Below, in pieces: positions 34,307 through 46,960 of a DNA stretch of 64,000 nt. The stretch comes from Hymenopus coronatus (Eukaryota > Arthropoda > Insecta > Mantodea > Hymenopodidae). The notes below the pieces were generated by a model. The model was given only the letters and a program-made list of their open reading frames with translations. It was not told the origin of the DNA and did no database searches. Location: contig CM060900.1 in NCBI GenBank assembly GCA_030762935.1, forward strand, positions 386,532,132 to 386,596,131. Reading direction: 5' to 3'. Made by a program: the position numbers and the translations under genes. The stretch's first letter is position 1; every line of letters begins with the position of its first letter.

Positions 34307-37300
34307 GTGTACTGATTTATCCGCAACGCGCAGCTACATCGTGAACCTTGTGTACCCACCAACCCTAGGTTTATTCGCTCTCAGGTAGTGATTACCGCTA
34401 TCGAATGTTCTCGTTAATCAAATACATTGCTATAATGAGACGGGACTATTAAATAAAATTCGCTTTTTTAAAAACCGTGTAATTAGGTAAATGCATGCAG
34501 TAATGGCAACATAGACAACTTAACAGGCGTTCTAGCCCAGAAGTAATTATGCACACGATTGCAGGGCACATTATTTTGTAATAGTAAAACACTTACAACA
34601 TTTCTAGAGAATAAGTAAATACAACGAAAATTATTAAATTAATATCGCATTTGTCTTCAGTAGACAAGCACATTCAACCCTGAAACGGGTCTAGGTATTT
34701 TTTAAAATAAATATACGTAAAGAAATATATTCACATTTTTAAATCTACGTACCTGTTTAGAATTATGTTGTTATGGTTCGTAATTTGAGGTTAGGTTATA
34801 TAGGAAATATCATATTTATTATTTCGTATCCGCTTGATTTGAGGCTAAAACGAATGAGCCAAAGATTATTCCCGCGCAATATGGAGAGCTCTTATTTTGT
34901 GTTTTCTGTGCTCAGTCCTAAATTTAACTACATCCTATCGTGGTTTGGATTAAATATTAGACATAGCTGATACTCTAATCTCCATGTGCTTCACGATTTA
35001 ATACACAAACAGGCGGAGAGGTACATTATTTTGTTGTGGCTGTTATCTAGGTGGGAGAAAATAGAGTACCAACATTGCTGTCACTTTAACTTATGTTATG
35101 AAAAAAAGAGGTTTCGTTAAGCTTTGCCAGATACGTTTTGGTTTTTGTTTACAAGGACTACAACTGTCGCCACCTCCCAGCACTGCTGCATCCGTCAGAA
35201 AATGGTATCCGGCAATTTTACCAATATTAATGCACATAATTAGAACAAATCTTACGCCCAAATTGATCAGCTGCATATTTATATATTTTGCTTGTTATAT
35301 GTAATGTTTATGACTAATTAATAAAACTGTTAAAGAAACAAAATTAAGGTAGATACTTTATATTCTTTGAAATAAGGTCTCACATATCTGAAAGGTTCAT
35401 CGATGAAAGCTACTTGAAAAGTCATTGGGGCCTATCAACTACCAAGCATCCAATAGTATACTAACATTTTAAAACCAAATTAAAACCGGAATACCTGGAC
35501 AGCAATCGATTAACTGATACTTAGGCGACTATCGAATAATTTGATAGATTTCATCCGATTGTGCCTAGGGTCAGAACTGCTTTCATAACCTCGGAATATC
35601 TCTGGAGAAGCGTTGTTTTCTCTCCGCCGCCAATGCGCCCACCCCAATAGGGGTCCGAAGCCATAGGGGTCGGTAATATCGCCGAATGCATTGTTTGAGG
35701 AAGATAATCTCTAATCCTACAGCTCTGTATTTTATATCTATTTTATTTATTTATTTATGCATTGTGTGGCTGATGGAAACCTTCGAGATTGATCTCCTTT
35801 CCTGTTTCTTTGTTCTTTTACCGATTTTGTTTGTTAATACTTGGTTATACGCTGAGCGGCTGTTGCTAAAACCGAGAAGAAAAAAACTAACATCGATAAG
35901 CTTGACTTCAATAGAGAACGCCATTAAAGGCTGTTAAATGTTCCGGTTATACCCTAATAGTTTTATATTTTCACATCCAACATTTTCATTTACAGATGAC
36001 GGATTAGAGTTTTAACAAGTCATTCTGAAACGAACATGTGAAAATCATAAAATAAAAGGAAACAACAAATCAGGAAGGCAGAAAAATCCAGCGCTCTTTC
36101 ATACCGAATTCCAGTTTTGTGCAAGTGGAGCGAAGTAATCTAATGATACACTCACAGAGTTTGGTGTAGGGTTTCGTGTAACGGCCATTGCATCCCAAGC
36201 GAGCCCACTGCTCATACATCATTGCTGTGGGAACTGATTCGTTGGACACATAAATCAAAACCTCTTTTCTCCGCTCTACTTCTAAGGGCGTCACCAATGA
36301 GAGCCAAGTCGTATATTACAACGTTATTTGTCGGTTTAGCCATTCCTCGCTTGCCGATATCATTTTTATTCCGCTTCGTAAATGCATGGAATGAAGTCGT
36401 CGAGAACTTCGAAACAGCCAAATAGATGAACGTCGGTTAACATTAGCTCTTTGAAAAAACGGTAGATCAAATTATATTTTATTGTGTGCTTTAAAAATGT
36501 CGTGGTGAAATACCTTCTTTCAGTAATTTAGTGAAAGATGTATATACAGCTATTTACTCGAAAGGGTAAAAACATTTTAGTGCAGTGTACACCAAAACAG
36601 CTAATTTGACATATGTTTGTAACACATTGAAAATTATTAAATTATCCAGTAACTGGGAGGATTTGTTATATAAGGGCGTTTTACCAGTTAATTTTCTTTA
36701 GGTTTATTTCTTAATATCCAATAGAAAAGTGAAATGGGATTGAAGTCCGGTTGTTCTAACCAGCTTATAGTAAATACGTGAAAATATAGGAAACTAGAAT
36801 CATATACAGTGCCTTATTTCTGACTCCTGGACGGCTGCTTCGTGGTCCGCTGCTACCTACCGAGTTGTACATTCACACACCCTGAACTCAAGCGCCTATC
36901 ATGCCGGAAATTCACATGCATACAATAACCACCGCATACATGGAGGAATTTAAATACAGTATTAGAGGAGAAATTACTGGAATTTCAGAAGAAGAATTAA
37001 TGCGTGTTGATGGAATTTTTTAAAAGGCTGCGTGGCAGCACAAGGACCTCATTTTAAACACTTTCTGCGATAAACGTATGTGGTTATTGCATGCCTCCTT
37101 TTTACATTGTAATTTTTTCGTAATTTAGCTCTTGATTAATGGGGTCCATTTTCATCAGTGGGGTGGTGTTAGTATTACTAGTGCTTTTTGTCCTCTTTTA
37201 TGTCTTTGTGGTAATAATTTTTCCGCAGGGAATGGTTTTCATGACATAATTTTCCGTTACTTTTGGAATACTGCATATAATAATACTGAGGATTTCCGGA

Positions 37301-37550
37301 TAGATTCGTTACATTTTAAAAACTATTTCTTTGAAATCATTCTGAGGTAAGTCTGAAGGTGGTATAAGGTAAGAGATCTTTGTGGCAGTAAGTTATTAAA
37401 TTGTCCTAATTCCGCTTTTTAGGGATCTTTTTGGAGTAGGTAATGGTAGTATTCGGTGGAGCTACATTTAGTGCAGTAAGAATAACAGGAAAAAGACCAC
37501 TGTTTGCCTAAAGCTATTTATAAGCCATCCGTTGATAGGATTTTCCTGTT
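34307..37550. other. Long stretch without a recognised gene
   Basis: AT-rich. Antiparallel ORFs at 35091-35304, 35686-35937 and 36070-36425 carry no recognised domain. The minus-strand pair 36070-36297 / 36212-36421 overlaps in two frames and looks somewhat coding-like (e.g. AMMYEQWARLGCNGRYTK), but I cannot identify it. Confidence 0.45.
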
Positions 37551-37849
37551 TTTTTTTTTATTGTTCCTTTTAGCTGCATGGTCCTGTCGGCGGCATTTCC
37601 CTGTGGAACATATTGTCTATCGACAGAGGCGTTAACTTGTGTACTCTTTGTTGTCTTTGGGGTTCTATCTTCTTTAGCCTTATTCATTAAATCACACACG
37701 CACACATTCGAACTTATTTTATGCTTCCAGATAATGGGGAGGATAGGGAATAATTTAGTTTAGAGAAAAGTCCCTAAACCCCAGCCGGGAATCGAACTCG
37801 TAAACCCTAGCACAACAGGCAGGAGTTCTATCGACTGAGCTACGGGGCT
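37551..37849 (-). mobile_element. SINE family G (tRNA-headed)
   Basis: The tRNA-like head at 37778-37849 (see its own entry) continues on the minus strand through ~220 bp of unique body to an A-rich tail (AATAAAAAAAAA complement at 37551-37562). Only one copy is present, so the SINE call rests on the head-body-tail arrangement. Confidence 0.6.
37778..37849 (-). other. tRNA-like head (possibly tRNA-Asn derived)
   Basis: The minus strand reads GCCCCGTAGCTCAGTCGATA (box A) ... GAGTTCGATTCCCGG (box B) ... CTGGGGT, about 71 nt. Acceptor ends pair over GCCCCG/CTGGGGT with G-T pairs. GTT falls where an anticodon would be. D and T stems are imperfect and no T-run terminator follows directly, so it is a retroposon head or pseudo-tRNA and not a functional gene. 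Confidence 0.6.
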
Positions 37850-38459
37850 AGCCTATAGAGATCTTGTATGCTTAGTGAGCCCTTAACCCTATTGAACTGT
37901 AATTGCCATGAGTGAGACAAAAATGTTAGATTATATGGAGTTGATTAGGAGGAGATCTATTAGCGATTGAATAAGTTTCCTCTTGAATTGGTAATATAGC
38001 ATCCCAATAAGAAGTTGAGTCTATTGGGAATTACTATTGAAGTCCTTTGATTAGGTCATGCAGTTCTTCAAGATTTAGGTTATAGCTATTTGAAGGTAGA
38101 TATTACATATACAAACTTTTATAGTTGAACGAACCGATATGGTAGTCGCCTCCGAGTTGCTATTTAATTTTATACGGAGTTGTGAAAGGTTCTGTTTTAC
38201 ATATATGGCAGCACCGCCACTGGTGTGTGCGCATTCTTTTCTGTTTTTGTTGTAGCTAGTGATGCAATATAATCGTTTTTAAAGTTAATTTCCTGTAAAC
38301 AGATTACATCTGGGTTTCTAGTAGGTGTTATAGTTGAGGATGGAATCCGTTAATATTCCATTGTTATGTGTTGTTGCTCGTTTTTATAACAGTAATTGAA
38401 AGATGTGTACTTTCACTTTCTGTAAAGAGCTCAGACGTTCAAATGGATGAGTGATGTTT

Positions 38460-38903
38460 AAGAGGACAGGTCGGAAGTGACTCAGCACTGAACTTGAGGT
38501 TATTGTACCTACAAGAGGAAGGAATGAGGCGAGAGGATACACCAGGCGGACGAAGCCAGGAGCGACGGCACAGCAATGACAGGGTCCCTATAGTTTCCAG
38601 AATGAAGGAACCCGACAATCAGACAGGTAGACCGAGGACTTCCGCCCCATATAGAGTCCAACGCCACCGCCAGGAGCGGCATCACGTTACTCAAAGCATC
38701 CTTTTTCCCTGCCACGCTATACTGAGCACCAACGCTTACACTTCTGGCCCTGAAAGAACCCTATTCAGCATTCTCCTGGCGACCCGGGCAAACCCCAAAT
38801 AAAACCCATGGATCAGGTAGGCTGGCCACGGGAAGCGAACCCGGACCTCCCAAATGTAAACTACAACCGAAATCGCCTGAACCATCGCGCTCGGTGATGT
38901 TTA
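38460..38903 (-). mobile_element. SINE family B, full-length, inserted in a LINE
   Basis: Minus-strand copy with head CACCGAGCGCGATGGTTCAG, box B GTCCGGGTTCGCTTCCCG (38825-38845) and GGGTTTGCCCGGGTCGCCAG. The distal half (ATATGGGGCGGAAGTCCTCG; ATAGGGACCCTGTCATTG) is shared with 9218-9780. It lies between the ORF1-like and APE-like parts of the LINE. Antiparallel ORFs at 38494-38802 are incidental. Confidence 0.9.
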
Positions 38904-39259
38904 AGAGACTGTGTGTTGCTTATTTATCTATTAGTTAAGTTTCTTTTACAATCGGCTGCAACGGTTTGCCATTTTTTATTGTTAAGGAGAGGAGTCTACG
39001 AGTCCTTTTAAGTTTGTCGGTATAATTCAGCTCTAGTGATAGTACGTCTGATACTAATACTGTATTTTCAAGGCAGTTCTTGAATTCTAAGAATTTTAAG
39101 GTATTCCATGATGATAGTTTTTTGAAGCCGTGGAACGGAGAGATAAGGGCGTAGAGTGCTGCTCTGCGATTATTACAAATCTCGACACACGTAACCGGCC
39201 AGGTAATAAAACAACTTTCCCTTATATTGACATTTCCACTGTCTCAGACGAATCTCATC

Positions 39260-39260
39260 A

Positions 39261-39322
<62 letters not shown>

Positions 39323-39360
39323 CAATAATAATAGCCATAATAACAACAACAATAATAATA
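39260..39360. repeat. (AAT)n microsatellite
   Basis: About 20 pure AAT triplets followed by imperfect AATAATAGCC and AACAAC variants. It interrupts the minus-strand LINE; the poly-Ile and poly-Leu ORFs are translations of the repeat. Confidence 0.95.
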
Positions 39361-39730
39361 CATGGATGCGCCTTCTATTGACCTTTATAGTGTAGTTTAT
39401 CATATATAACAGACAGATTATCAATCTTTATGGATTTTCTGTTGAAGTGTTTGGGTATTAAATTTGTTCATTTTCTTCTTCTATGTCTTCTGAGCTTACA
39501 GATGGAGAATCTGAGGCACCTGAGTCTTCATCTGGGAGTCCTCAGTGTGTTTTCTCGAAGTTGAAATTGGCCGCTTTGCAGCACAAAAGTTATGATCTAC
39601 CACGACATTGTGTCCCAGGGATGGGAAATGTTCTGGTTAAATGGCTTGTATCAGCGGAGATTGAGGTGGCTTTGGGGCGCTGTCTTCGTAGTTGGGTACC
39701 AGTTGCAAAGTTGCTGACTTTCCAGTAATA

Positions 39731-40019
39731 CTTTATTTTAGATTAGTTTGTTTGTTTTAATTTTAATTCAATCATACCTTAACCCTTCTTATATTCTAAG
39801 CCTTGACTTACTGATTTTAGTTTTAATGCTAGTTTGTGGTTTGGAAAACTATCTCAAAATTGAATAATAGATATATAATTTGTAAAGTCTGTGTTTGGAA
39901 ATTAATTTAAATTTTCAATATAAGGCCCTGTGTAGGAATAAATTATAAATATTATTATAATTAATATAACCAAAAAATAATTAAATGAGATTTTAAATTA
40001 CCTAGATGCCGGAGTAGCA
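39731..40019. other. AT-rich unassigned sequence
   Basis: Very AT-rich, no coding or repeat call. Confidence 0.5.
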
Positions 40020-40320
40020 CACTCGGAGTTTATTTGTTTATTTATTTGTCTTCCTAGCTTCATGTCTGTATGTATTGTTCTTGTTTACTGTAGATTCTTT
40101 CGATTGAGAGTTCTTGGGTTGTATTGCTCTGAGATATTGGCTGTGTTGTATTTCGGTTAATGGGATCATTTGAGCGGGTTACAGTTTTTTGAGTTTGTTC
40201 TTGGGAGTATTTGCATTGCTTAGGTAAGTGGTTTTCGAACTGAAGCATCACAGGAGGGATAAGGCGCTAACAGCCTCGTAGTTAATCACCTTTAAACAAC
40301 ACCACCAGCATCAGAGACGG
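40020..40320 (+). mobile_element. Probable LINE 3' end
   Basis: Ends AAGGCGCTAACAGCCTCG (40259-40276), then AATCACCTTTAAACAACACC and a degenerate CCACCAGCATCAG tail. This resembles the 3' terminus at 56042-56103 (GGTGCTAATAACCTC...TTAGCACC...TCATCATCAT): both have a GGNGCTAAYARCCTC block, 20-30 bp, then a C-rich stretch and a CA/ATC-rich tail. The 63-codon antiparallel ORF is incidental. Confidence 0.5.
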
Positions 40321-40397
40321 AGGAGTAGGAATATATTCGGTCGGATACTCGTCGTACTTAGTTTGTGTGCGAGTCAGTTGGGGAATTTAATGGCACA

Positions 40398-40505
40398 TTG
40401 CCATGGTAGCTCAGTGATTAGATCAGCCGGACGGAGACCTTAGTTCAAATCCTGGCTATGGCATTGAATTTTTCAGTCCTAATCTATCTTTCCAACGGCT
40501 TGTGT
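40398..40505 (+). mobile_element. SINE family F
   Basis: Intact tRNA-like head of about 66 nt: TGCCATGGTAGCTCAGTG (box A) through AGTTCAAATCCTGG (box B) to CTATGGCA, with TGCCAT pairing exactly to ATGGCA. The tail TTGAATTTTTCAGTCCTAAT matches other family copies. Confidence 0.85.
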
Positions 40506-40630
40506 GGAAAAAATAATCATTAACCTGTACACTGTCAATTAGTTTGCTAAAGCGTAGTTTTTATATACATTTGTTAACGAAATCTCAGAATATGTGGCCT
40601 TGACTTTCCTATCTCATATACGATGTAGTC

Positions 40631-40929
40631 GTCCTCCGTGGTCTAGGCCCATACCAGCGTCTGGTTTCCAAGATTGCGGGTTCAGCCCCGGCTAATGCGA
40701 TGGATTTTTTTCGGGCGTAAAGACTTTTAGCATGGCTTCCTTTGGAAGGAAAATAAATCTGTAGGTCTTGTGACCTAGATTTGTGGCATGTAAAAAAACT
40801 TTAGTCTGATAAAAAGGCCTTTGAGCAAAATAAAGCTGCCTTTCATTCCCAATGTAAAATGGGACGCTAAGAACCACAGCAGTTAAGAGCGTTCATAAAT
40901 AAAACTCTATTAAAAAAAAAAAAAAAAAA
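40631..40929 (+). mobile_element. SINE family A, short subfamily, with poly(A)
   Basis: Head GTCCTCCGTGGTCTAGGCCC, box B GCGGGTTCAGCCCCGG, GGATTTTTTTCGGGCG, GGCTTCCTTTGGAAGG, distal AATGTAAAATGGGACGCTAA and AGAACCACAGCAG. It ends in an A-run (40912-40929). CGATGTAGT (left, 40621) and CGATGTTGT (right, 40934) may be the TSD. Confidence 0.9.
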
Positions 40930-43900
40930 CAACTCGATGTTGTGTGACGCAATAGCTCAGGTGGTCTTTGATCACATGGTTTGGAATGATGGGAGACACT
41001 TTATCTAGTATTGTTCTATTATTTCTTGTAAAGAAAGGGGCGATTTCCACGGATAGGTTCTTTGTTTTAATTGTTCGGCGCCTGAAATTTAATTATTCTA
41101 CTAGGTGTTCGCTGATTAGATAATTACAGATTTGGGAACTTGATACTCGGGATCCAAATTGACGCGCTCTATGTTCATAGTTCTCCTGTTTAAGTTTTGT
41201 GACATTATGAGCTTAGGTCTTTAGTGGCGCCTGATTGAATTAATGAAGAATAACTAGGTGCTGAGTTGTTATTTATTATAATATTATTTATTTTGGTTAA
41301 ATAACATGGTTGTGTAAGCCCTCTAGTAACCATGACATAACAATCAGTTGGATTTGTGGTGAAGGTGATAGGCAGTTGTTTTATTAAAAAGTTTACTGTT
41401 GAATTGTCCTTGCCTTAAGCTCTGCTCTAAGGCCGATGAAGTTTATTTGAAAATTTGTATGCCGCTATATAGGAAATGATATCTTTACCTACAGACTTCC
41501 AAAAGAGATAATGATGAATTTTAATACATAACAATGAGCGAAAGTTTAGTTTCGTTTCTTTAAATGTAAGTGTATAATCAGAAACCGTATATTTATTTAC
41601 TAACAAGACTAGCGATGCCATCCAATTCTGTAAACTTGACATGAAGTAGAATAAACTTTTACCGTAAGATTAGCAATTTATGCATAACAAATATCTGCAT
41701 ACAAATTGTTTTCAACGGATTCTAACGGCATACAAAACCTGCCCAGAAACCAGGTCCTATGAAGCACGTTTGAAGTTTTTGTAGTGAATTAAGGGAAATA
41801 TTAATACACATCTTGAAAATTAATTAACGTTTTTGTTGCTCCTTATGCTGAAAAGAGTCGTTTCACCAACTGACAGTTCTATCTTGAAATGTTATATGGA
41901 TTGCGAAGTCTTCAAAGCAAATACCGAAATGATCTTAACTGGAAATATTTGGGTCAACTTGAAATAACTTCTTAACAGCACGTAGAATATATAGGATGAG
42001 AAACTTGGAATAATTAGCTTTTATGACACTATCAAATTTTCTTAATGTGTGGAAGAAGCAGTCTTTATAAGCATTGATGAAACAGAATGCTTCTCCTCAG
42101 AAAAAATATTTGTGAGTTTCCTCAGGTACTGTATACACTATCGGTATTTTATTTTGTCACTGTTGGGAATAATAAATATGTATTCCGCTAGCGTTTTTAC
42201 GGATTTCCTGTTTAAGAAGCATCCATCTTTGGCATCAATCACTTTATCACAGCCATAGCTACATCTATTACAAGACCAGCCTTTTTCCAGATGAAATAGC
42301 ATCATGAGGAACCTGCTGTAAGGGTAACAGCAGCTTCTAGGCAGTATAATGGGTTCCAGAACACGAATTACCTCAAATAGTCACATCTGTTACGCCTTAA
42401 TGGCTGATAATTACCGGCGCGTGTCGTTGTATCGTATTTTGGTCAGCGGCATTTATTGATGCCCGTCGTGCCAGAATTTGACGTAAGTCATATTTAAAAT
42501 ATACACATATTCCCTCAGGCATGCAGCTGTGGCCATGATTCACCAAATACTTGTCCAAACCAGCGCCGTGGATGACATTAGAACATAATGATACCTTATT
42601 TACTCGAAGGACCGGTTGGTTATGTTTCTTTCTACAGGGACCATAGCTTTAATCCTCGGTAAGCAGTAAATAAAACTGCCTTATTTTCTTTTAGCTTTCT
42701 TTTCTTTCATAAGATGTATAGCAGAGAATACTTCCAGTGTTGCATGTGGGTATTGGGAGAGAAAGTAGGTATAGACAGAAGTGAAGATGTGTCATAAAGT
42801 CTCCATGAGACATTAATTACACGTAGATGTGTAAAAAAACGTGTCTGTCGCCAACTATATTTGCAACTTTATTTCTAAGAGCACTTAAGTGCTTACAGTG
42901 AGTGGTCATATGCTATACAGAAGATGCTCTGCTTACAAGTAGATTTCCTCTACATGCTTACTGTATTATATTAATTCGCTGATTAATAATTAATCATTAC
43001 GTTCCGCATTTGCCAGAAAATCGCTCTGAATATAAACTGAAAATGACATGTTTCTGCTCCTCTTGATTCAGGATACTATCGTATTCAAAAGGCCTTGTGG
43101 ATGTTAAAAGTTAAAATTAATACAGGCTTGGTAAAATCTCTTGGCTTGTATGTTACACAATCCTGTGTCTGTAATTTGTCATCTTCCTTTTAAAAGGAGG
43201 GCTTTCATTCTCCAGTTCTTAAATTTGCCTCTTACAATTTGCCTTTAACATTAGATAACCGTCTTAATAGAGTGGACTTTTCATAAATACCATCAACAGA
43301 TTTTTCCTGTAACGTAGCTTCTCAGTACTTACTTAATGAAGTCGCAGCGTCAATTATTATAGGTCCTGAGTGCGTTGTTGGCGAGTGACGTAGTAGTCTT
43401 ACGTCGCGTCGCAACAAATTGGTATTTCTCTTAAAAGTCCTAGCTCTGTTTATCTCAGAACGCAAGTGTGTGTTTATCTACGCCACAGCTGACTTACAGG
43501 ACACTTAATACGGCCGATAATTTTCTGTCGTAGCAGTCATCATTCTTGATAAAGGGAACGGCTATGAATGCGCTCCAACTGCGTTGAGTGTTACAACCAT
43601 AAGACAAGGCTTCAACAACCGACGTGGTATATTGTTTTTGTGAGAAATTTCCGCATTATATGCAACAATGAACGCAGAGAATGAAAAGTTAAATACTTGA
43701 ACCATTGTGTGAAGAAAATGTATGTGTACATAATGATAATTTCGTCTCGAATACAAGGTATGCATGGCGTGCTCTTGGATGGTCTTGTAGAATTATTGCC
43801 TACTTATGATTTAAACAGACGCTGATGCACTACTACCAAACACAGAGAAAAAAATTCTGCATATTTTGGGACGCAAGTAATAATTCAACCATCCTCAGAC

Positions 43901-44265
43901 ATGCAGCGCCACGGTAGTTTCGGCAAAATTAGTGACGCCACGTATATTATTATATATACCCTATGACTGTGGTAGCTGAAAACGTCCCCAGGCGCTGGGA
44001 TCTTATCTTGCATGCTAGACAGCTTCCATAGAACACCCCTTGCTGAAGTACAGTTAGGAGGGGAAAACACCGTGACTCGACTTTATCCATCTATTAGCTT
44101 TTGACAAATATCACTTGTATAATGTTATTAACAAAGATGGTAACTCTCAAGTTAGCAACTATGGGCGTGTGTAACAACATTCAACTCTTTTATTATTCGT
44201 TCATGTTTATTGGTTATGACTTCATGTGAGGGTGATTGTAAATTTTCAGTTACGTTTCAAAGACT
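40930..44265. other. Long stretch without a recognised gene
   Basis: AT-rich. Short ORFs at 41427-41642, 42049-42258, 43562-43765 and 43885-44070 have no domain. A 21-nt piece at 42638-42658 sits between consensus-like splice signals (TTTCTACAG / GTAAGC) but nothing links it to a gene. Confidence 0.5.
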
Positions 44266-44345
44266 CAGCATCAGCACGGAAAGCCGAAGATCTATGGTTC
44301 AAATCCTGGTTGTGACATTGAATTTTTCAGTCTGGCTCTATTTAT
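44266..44345 (+). mobile_element. SINE family F, 3' part
   Basis: Retains the box B half (ATCTATGGTTCAAATCCTGG, then TGTGACATTGAATTTTTCAG) but its box A half is degraded. Confidence 0.7.
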
Positions 44346-44545
44346 TTACACGAAGGGCATGCGGGAAAGACCAATTAACTGTAGTTTACTGATTTGATAA
44401 TGGTCAATCATAACACCCAGACTTAAAGTAGCTACGATAAGTCACCATTGAAGTACAAATTTTATCTAAAACTGAATTATGAAAAGTGTTGTAGTTTAGC
44501 TCAAAAAATGAGAATCAGTTGGGAAATTTAAAGTAATACCACTAT

Positions 44546-44620
44546 GTTGCCAAAGTAGCTCAGTTGGTTAGAGCAGCAGCATATTAAGCTGACTTTTTCT
44601 GTCGGGCTATCATCTTCACA
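44546..44620 (+). mobile_element. SINE family F, 5' part
   Basis: Retains TTGCCAAAGTAGCTCAGTTG and GTTAGAGCAGCAGC (box A half), then jumps to CTTTTTCTGTCGGGC, so box B is deleted. With the copy 200 bp to the left it makes complementary halves. Confidence 0.6.
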
Positions 44621-46505
44621 ACAATACTGTTAACATTCCTCACCTTCCGCTCTACACACAATGCCAAATGTGGCATGGTTGTCAAGCGTATAACCACGAC
44701 TTTACTCCCGTAGACATGCTGGAATCCAATTCCTTAATATCATTTTGTGGCTAAACTGCTGATTTTACCAACAAACGGTAAAAACACGAATAACTCATCT
44801 TTTGTAACTGTATCTCGTTATTAAAATTGCAGAGGCAATCGATAATGAAGGGTGACATATTTGGCTAATTTTATTTTTTATTTATGTAACCATGTACTTT
44901 AGGGAAAAATGGTACCTGCACTTATATTTCAGTTAAACGTTGAAGTCTGCCCACTCATATACTTAACACCTTGGGTACTTTTGTAGGATTTGCTGAAACC
45001 TGTTAATATCTGTAACCATTTCCAAATAAATAAGAACAAATCTTAGAAAATATAACATCAGGCATTCTCTTATTTTAATACTGGGTAATATAATTTGCAT
45101 CCAATGTATTTTCTTTGATTTCTTATTTTAATTTTGAGCACTGATTTCATTATCGTTGAATATTTTCCAAAATTACCCTTGTAGCACGGAGATTAACGTT
45201 TATTAATATTGTTGGCGGAGTCTATCGAATGCCATCTGAAAATACTATTGAAAGGAGTATTATAGCTTGGTATTTTGGGTGCAACTCCTTTGTTTTCGTC
45301 TTTACTTGAAAGTAAATGTCTTGGTTGAATATACATTTGTTTTAGTCTCCTCGCACGTGCAGGCTCTCTTAGAAGAAATTGGGTATGAAGAAGCCGTCAC
45401 TTCAAATTATCTCTCGACCATCCCAAGGCAGCTGCGGCAGTCTGCTCGAATATTACCTCACTTTAATTTGCAAACAAAGCCTGGATTATGGCATTTGATA
45501 TAAGGTTAAAGTTGTAATGAATAGCGGAGATAATATACCGACTTTCTGCAAAGAAATTATTGTACACAAACGCAGAGAGAGGCAGCTAGCATTATGATGA
45601 AAATCACCACAAAGAAATGTGATCCTATCTTTGGGGTCGCCGATATAACTCACAGCATGTTATTGTTTTGAAAAATACACAATGAGGTTTCAGTACACAG
45701 CTCCGTACACTAGATATAGTCTTATGTTTGAATACCTTGAATCGATAAATCAGTTAATCTTTTTAGCTTTAGTGAAAGATTATAAAACTAATAGCATCCT
45801 TGCAAATCTGTTATGCACAAAGCAGAATGTGATACTCGGCAACCTTAAGTGTCACATGAAAACTCACTGATCGTAAACATACGATTTTTTTTTTTAATTC
45901 AGAATTAACCGGTTTTTAGATTTCATTTGCTGTGACTTTATTTTATTATTCCAAACGTAATAGTATACTATACCACATTATCAAAAGTATTACTTTAAAG
46001 GCAACAATTGAACCATTGAATTAAAATACTTCACTGAAATAAGTTGTGAAATTTGGACAATCCACAGGTCTGGCGCCACAGGTCTGGACATGTGAAAGTT
46101 TTAATAAGTGCTAGGTAAATAGTTTTCCAGTCGACTGAATGAATGAGTTAGTGTATTTATTGAAATAACAGTTTCATGCATTGAGCTTCATCAATCGCAT
46201 GGGTCCACAGACCGTACGTGCTTTTGCAATACACAAAAAGTAAGCAATATTTAAAAAAAAAACAAAAAAAAGAATTAAAAGAGTAAACACGAAAATAAAA
46301 GGACAAAGGTATTCAAGCACAGCAATTTAAATTTACAACACAGAGTACACCTTATTCAGATGTATTAATGTATCCTATTATAATAGACAAATTAACTTAA
46401 GACAAATACATATATACACATAATATATACACAATATAACACCTCAACACAGCAATGACATATGTATGACATAAAATATTATAATCGTTTTTGTTTAGCT
46501 ATTCT
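44621..46505. other. No recognised gene; one exon-like stretch
   Basis: At 45346-45503 a frame runs after a TTTGTTTTAG acceptor-like site and encodes EEIGYEEAVTSNYLSTIPRQ before ending at TAA. The composition is protein-like but unidentified. The rest is AT-rich. The part from 46240 to 46490 is A-rich and could be the 3' UTR of the minus-strand LINE that follows. Confidence 0.4.
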
Positions 46506-46760
46506 TATTGCCCCCCCTCAACTCTATTGCCAACCTTCTCAGATATCAGCTGTCTTTCCTTAAGTATAAATTTACCTAGCCCGTCCGCGTATTCCGTGCC
46601 TGCCAGTAGCGTCCCACATGCTTCTAGCTCTACATTCGCGGTGGTAAAGGATCGCGGTAAATATTTTCCCCTCCATTCATCCGTGCCCCTACATCTTGCC
46701 AAGATATGGGTCCACGACTCTTGCATACTGAATGAGTCAGTGTCACAGTCAATGTGCCGG
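46506..46760 (-). mobile_element. LINE ORF2 C-terminus (CCHC zinc motif)
   Basis: The minus-strand frame contains CDTDSFSMQESWTHILARC followed by RGTDEWRGKYLPRSF and ends with RQLISEKVGNRVEGG. The C...ETx2H-I/L-x2-C pattern is the terminal zinc-knuckle signature of many insect LINE ORF2 proteins. The frame runs on upstream into the adjacent SINE C head, so the first ~50 codons of the 132-codon ORF are not LINE. Clade not assigned. Confidence 0.6.
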
Positions 46761-46960
46761 TCCCCATGGACCGCGGTCGTTAAAGTGCCTCGTTTTGGTG
46801 CTTTGTGGTGCAGGGGATCGTGGGTTTGAGTCCCGCCCTGTGCATGGGTGTTGGTGAGTTTGTAAATGTGTATATGTTTGTGTGTATTAGAAGCAAAAAG
46901 CAAACGCTAATCAAACAGAAAAACAGAGTAAATGTTAGGAAAAGGAAATTAGAATACAGC
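46754..46960 (+). mobile_element. SINE family C
   Basis: TGCCGGTCCCCATGGACCGC, TTAAAGTGCCTCG, box B GGGATCGTGGGTTTGAGTCC (46815-46834), CATGGGTGTTGGTGAGTTTG, then an A-rich end. It is clearly related to 48775-48940. Confidence 0.85.

Larger units (their letters stand above)
37860..39730 (-). mobile_element. Decayed Jockey-like LINE (ORF1 part and APE domain)
   Basis: Minus strand, three coding pieces in the expected order. (1) At 39470-39730, an acidic Ser-rich segment with several stops (SGASDSPSVSSEDIEEEN). (2) At 38950-39125, a clean frame ending EFKNCLEN...LELNYTDKLKRTRR...PIVKET-stop, a plausible ORF1 C-terminus. (3) At 38100-38320, the AP-endonuclease of ORF2: NPDVICLQEINF, then GGAAIYVKQNL and VCICNIYL. 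These match the conserved APE blocks of Jockey-group LINEs. A family B SINE (38460-38903) and an (AAT)n array interrupt it. Frameshifts and stops show it is dead, and the RT is absent. Confidence 0.7.

Noticed and set aside
37778..37849. Functional tRNA-Asn gene
   Set aside because: D and T stems are imperfect, no T-run terminator follows directly, and an A-tailed body extends beyond it.
40060..40251. Minus-strand ORF first read as a LINE ORF1 N-terminal piece
   Set aside because: The plus strand fits a LINE 3' terminus better (GGCGCTAACAGCCTCG followed by a CA-rich tail), so the ORF is probably a shadow.
42638..42658. 21-nt microexon between TTTCTACAG and GTAAGC
   Set aside because: Consensus-like splice signals occur by chance at this density, and no flanking exon was found.
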